NCBI GenBank assembly: GCA_937896565.1
Contig: CALBOV010000346.1
Coordinates: forward strand, 1-37,076
Source of the DNA: an uncultured Salinisphaerales bacterium
Lineage (GTDB): Bacteria > Pseudomonadota > Gammaproteobacteria > Nevskiales > OUC007
DNA: 37,076 nucleotides
Reading direction: 5' to 3'
Within the stretch, counting starts at the first letter, position 1. Every line of letters starts with the position of its first letter. The position numbers and the translations under genes are program-made. Under the pieces are notes generated by a model. The model was not told the origin of the DNA. It was given only the letters and a program-made list of their open reading frames with translations, and did not search any database. This document shows positions 34,734 to 37,076 of the stretch, piece after piece.

Positions 34734-35944
34734 GCACCACCGTCATCATCGGGGCCGGTCAGGCCGGCAACGACATCGCGACCTCACTACGCTCGCTCAA
34801 GTACGAGGGCCGCATCGTCCTGATCGGCGATGAACCCTTCGCGCCCTACCGGCGCCCGCCGCTGTCCAAGGCCTACCTTTCCGGCGACATCCCGGAAGAC
34901 AAGCTCTACATCAAGCCGCGCGACGCCTACCCCAAGCACGACATCGAGCTGCGCACCGGCTGTCAGGTCACGGCCATCGACCGCGAGGCACATACCGTCA
35001 CGTTGTCCGACGGCGAGTCGCTGGGCTACGACAAGCTGGCGCTGGCCACCGGCGGCCATGCCCGCCGTATCCCGCTGGACGGCGCCGACAAGCCCAACGT
35101 GCATTACATCCGAACGCTGGATGACATCCGCCGCCTCAAGGAGCAGTTCGGGGCCGGCAAACGGCTGGTGATCATCGGCGGCGGTTACATCGGCCTGGAA
35201 GCCGCGGCAGTCGGTATCAAGCAATCGCTGGATGTCACGCTGGTCGAGGCCATGCCTCGCCTGCTCGCCCGCGTCGCCGGACCGGAGCTGTCCAGTTACT
35301 ACGAGAAGGCACACCGCGCCCATGGCGTGGACATCCGCCTCGGCGCCGGCGTCACCGCGCTGGAAGGCGGGGACACGGTCGAGACCGTGGTGTTGCAGGA
35401 CGGCACGCGGCTGCCGGCCGACATCGTCATCGTCGGCATCGGCCTGATCCCCAACACCGAACTCGCCGAGGCCGCCGGCATCGCCTGCGACAACGGCGTG
35501 CTGGTCGACCTGTACACGCAGACCAGCGACCCGGACATCGTCGCCGCCGGCGACTGCACCAACCACGACAACGGCTTTCTCGGTCGCCGCGTGCGCCTGG
35601 AATCCGTGCCCAACGCCAGCGAACAGGCGCGCGTCGCCGCCGCGACCATCTGCGGCCAGCGCACGCCCTACGCGGCCGTGCCGTGGTTCTGGTCCGACCA
35701 GTACGACCTCAAGCTGCAGATCGTCGGCCTGTCGCAGGGCTTCGACGACGTGGTGATCCGCGGCTCCATGGACGAAAACAGCTTCGCCGCCTTCTACCTG
35801 CGGGACGGCGTGCTGATCGCGGTGGATGCAGTCAACCGCCCGCGGGACTTCATGGTCGGCAAGAAACTGGTCGCGGCGAAGATGCGGCCCGACAAGGCGG
35901 TGCTCGCCGACGAATCGGTGGAACTGAAAACACTGCTGCCGTAG
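34730..35944 (+). CDS. Ferredoxin/rubredoxin reductase, FAD-dependent
   Basis: 404 aa, the normal size of putidaredoxin-reductase-type enzymes. FAD motif IIGAGQAGNDIATSLR, then APYRRPPLSKAYL (a hallmark of this family), NAD motif LVIIGGGYIGLEAAAV, and the FAD-binding DPDIVAAGDCTNH. There is no CxxxxC redox disulfide, so it is not a dihydrolipoyl dehydrogenase and cannot serve as E3 for the E1/lipoyl proteins upstream. It should pass electrons from NADH to a ferredoxin for the Rieske oxygenase; that ferredoxin is not in this window. It overlaps the SDR gene by four bases. Confidence 0.94.
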   Translation: MSTTVIIGAGQAGNDIATSLRSLKYEGRIVLIGDEPFAPYRRPPLSKAYLSGDIPEDKLYIKPRDAYPKHDIELRTGCQVTAIDREAHTVTLSDGESLGYDKLALATGGHARRIPLDGADKPNVHYIRTLDDIRRLKEQFGAGKRLVIIGGGYIGLEAAAVGIKQSLDVTLVEAMPRLLARVAGPELSSYYEKAHRAHGVDIRLGAGVTALEGGDTVETVVLQDGTRLPADIVIVGIGLIPNTELAEAAGIACDNGVLVDLYTQTSDPDIVAAGDCTNHDNGFLGRRVRLESVPNASEQARVAAATICGQRTPYAAVPWFWSDQYDLKLQIVGLSQGFDDVVIRGSMDENSFAAFYLRDGVLIAVDAVNRPRDFMVGKKLVAAKMRPDKAVLADESVELKTLLP

Positions 35945-35975
35945 CGCAGACAAGAATCAAAACGACAAGCCGACT

Positions 35976-37076
35976 ATGAATTTCGAACTCTCCGACGATC
36001 AGCAGTTGATGCGCGACAACTTCGCGCGTTTCCTCGACGAACACAGCAGCATGGCGCGGGTCCGTGCCGCCGAAGAGCGGGGTTTCGATGCCGCACTGTG
36101 GCAGGGGCTCGGCGAGCTCGGCGCGTTCTCGCTGCGCGTGCCGGAAGATGCCGACGGCCTGGGCATGGGCGTCATCGACGCCGCGGTGCTGATGGAGGAA
36201 GCCGGTCGCACGCTGGCCTCCGGCCCGCTGGCCGAAACCCTGATCGCCGCCAGACTGCTGGCGCTGCTCGGCGGTGATGCCAACCGCGAACTGCTGGACC
36301 AGCTGGTACTCGGCGAGTCGGTCGTGTCGCTGGCCCTGCACGACGCGTCCATACAACCGAAACAGTGGATCGCGGGCGGCGCCGTCGCCTCCGCGGTGAT
36401 TGCCCGGGACGGTGACCGGATCGTGCTGGTCAAGCCGGCGGCGCAGGAAGCGGAAGGCAACCTGGCCTCCACCGCCATCGCCGAAATCGATCTCGCCGAT
36501 GGCGAACGCAGCCTGTTGTCGGACACGCCCGAGGGCCTGAAGGTCTTCGCCCAGGGCGTCGAGGAATGGAAGCTGCTGATCGCCGCGGCGCTGGCCGGCC
36601 TGTCCCGGCAGGCGCTGAAAATGGCGGCGGAATACGCCTGCGAGCGCAAGGCATTCGGCCAGCCCATCGGCCAGTACCAGGCGATCTCGCATCCGATGGC
36701 GGATCTGGTCACCGATGCGCATGGCGGCAAGTACCTGACCTGGAAAACCATCCACGACATCGCCCACGGCCTGCCGGAAGCGGCGCCGCAGGTGTCGATG
36801 ACGGCGTGGTGGAATGCCGATACCGCGGCCCGGGCCGTCGCCCATGCCCTGCACACCTTCGGCGGCTACGGGCTGACCACCGAATACGACATCTATCTGT
36901 ACAACCTGCGCGCCAAGGCCTGGCCGCTGGTCTACGGCGACCCCAAGCGTTTGCTGGAGGAAGCCGGCCGCCGGCTCTATGCCGGTGAAACGGCCGAGTT
37001 GCCGGAGGTGGGCGAAGTCCCGATCGACTTCGATCTGGGCGAGGAGGCCCGCAACCTCGGCGCCGAGATGGACGCG
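35976..37076 (+). CDS. Acyl-CoA dehydrogenase, 3' end beyond the window
   Basis: 367 codons seen, no stop. The N-terminal domain starts MNFELSDDQQLMRDNFARFL; the C-terminal helical domain has ERKAFGQPIGQYQAI (FAD binding) and LHTFGGYGLTTEYDIYLY. The usual catalytic Glu region reads VYGDP, so the base may be missing or different. Past residue 345 the frame continues into VPIDFDLGEEARNLGAEMDA, which looks like the opening of a second acyl-CoA dehydrogenase domain, as in fused, about 700-residue enzymes where one half is catalytic. Role: alpha-beta desaturation of an acyl-CoA. It follows the ferredoxin reductase by 31 bases. Confidence 0.9.
   Translation, partial: MNFELSDDQQLMRDNFARFLDEHSSMARVRAAEERGFDAALWQGLGELGAFSLRVPEDADGLGMGVIDAAVLMEEAGRTLASGPLAETLIAARLLALLGGDANRELLDQLVLGESVVSLALHDASIQPKQWIAGGAVASAVIARDGDRIVLVKPAAQEAEGNLASTAIAEIDLADGERSLLSDTPEGLKVFAQGVEEWKLLIAAALAGLSRQALKMAAEYACERKAFGQPIGQYQAISHPMADLVTDAHGGKYLTWKTIHDIAHGLPEAAPQVSMTAWWNADTAARAVAHALHTFGGYGLTTEYDIYLYNLRAKAWPLVYGDPKRLLEEAGRRLYAGETAELPEVGEVPIDFDLGEEARNLGAEMDA

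Overview
The window looks like a chromosome segment of a high-GC gammaproteobacterium. This rests on a class Ia ribonucleotide reductase pair with a long NrdA carrying two ATP-cones, NrdR and DnaA boxes upstream of it, a UPF0149/YecA-like SEC-C protein, and a secreted protease with a GlyGly-CTERM-like tail. The genus cannot be fixed from the sequence alone.

Bases 1-8730 are housekeeping in character. They hold a GluR0-type ligand-gated potassium channel, two tiny membrane proteins (DUF3096-like and DUF3185-like), a polyphosphate kinase 2 gene directly behind a bifunctional ManC/AlgA gene, and a regulated nrdA-nrdB operon.

Bases 8752-14005 are accessory. A zeta-toxin-like P-loop kinase with a small overlapping partner sits right behind nrdB. 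It is followed by a lipoprotein of unknown function, an IS110-family transposase, GGGGTCAGG-type direct repeats around a lipoprotein alpha/beta hydrolase, a HigA antitoxin without an adjacent HigB, and the UPF0149/SEC-C protein. Base composition is visibly less GC-rich around 9200-10620 and 11700-12000.

Bases 14290-21656 hold an M14-family metallopeptidase-like enzyme, an integral membrane protein, a PepSY protein, an unrecognised secreted protein with a textbook terminator, a short-chain dehydrogenase resembling the reductase domain of fatty-acyl-CoA reductases, and a large exported subtilase with thrombospondin type 3 and PKD regions.

Bases 21851-37076 form the most interesting region: two tightly packed catabolic operons transcribed away from a shared 167-bp control region (30181-30347). 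The leftward operon encodes an AMP-forming acyl-CoA synthetase, an aldo/keto reductase, an SDR, an aminoglycoside-phosphotransferase-like protein lacking the usual catalytic aspartate, a family III CoA-transferase with its halves in reversed order, an amidohydrolase, and an enoyl-CoA hydratase-like protein that also has its C-terminal helical part at the front. The rightward operon encodes the E1 alpha and beta subunits of a 2-oxoacid dehydrogenase, a free-standing lipoyl domain with no E2 or E3 nearby, a Rieske oxygenase, an SDR without the usual catalytic serine, a ferredoxin reductase, and an acyl-CoA dehydrogenase that runs off the window and is probably a two-domain fusion. Together they suggest oxygenation, CoA activation, beta-oxidation-like steps and an oxidative decarboxylation or C-C cleavage of a substrate that I cannot name. 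This is the best candidate here for an undescribed pathway.
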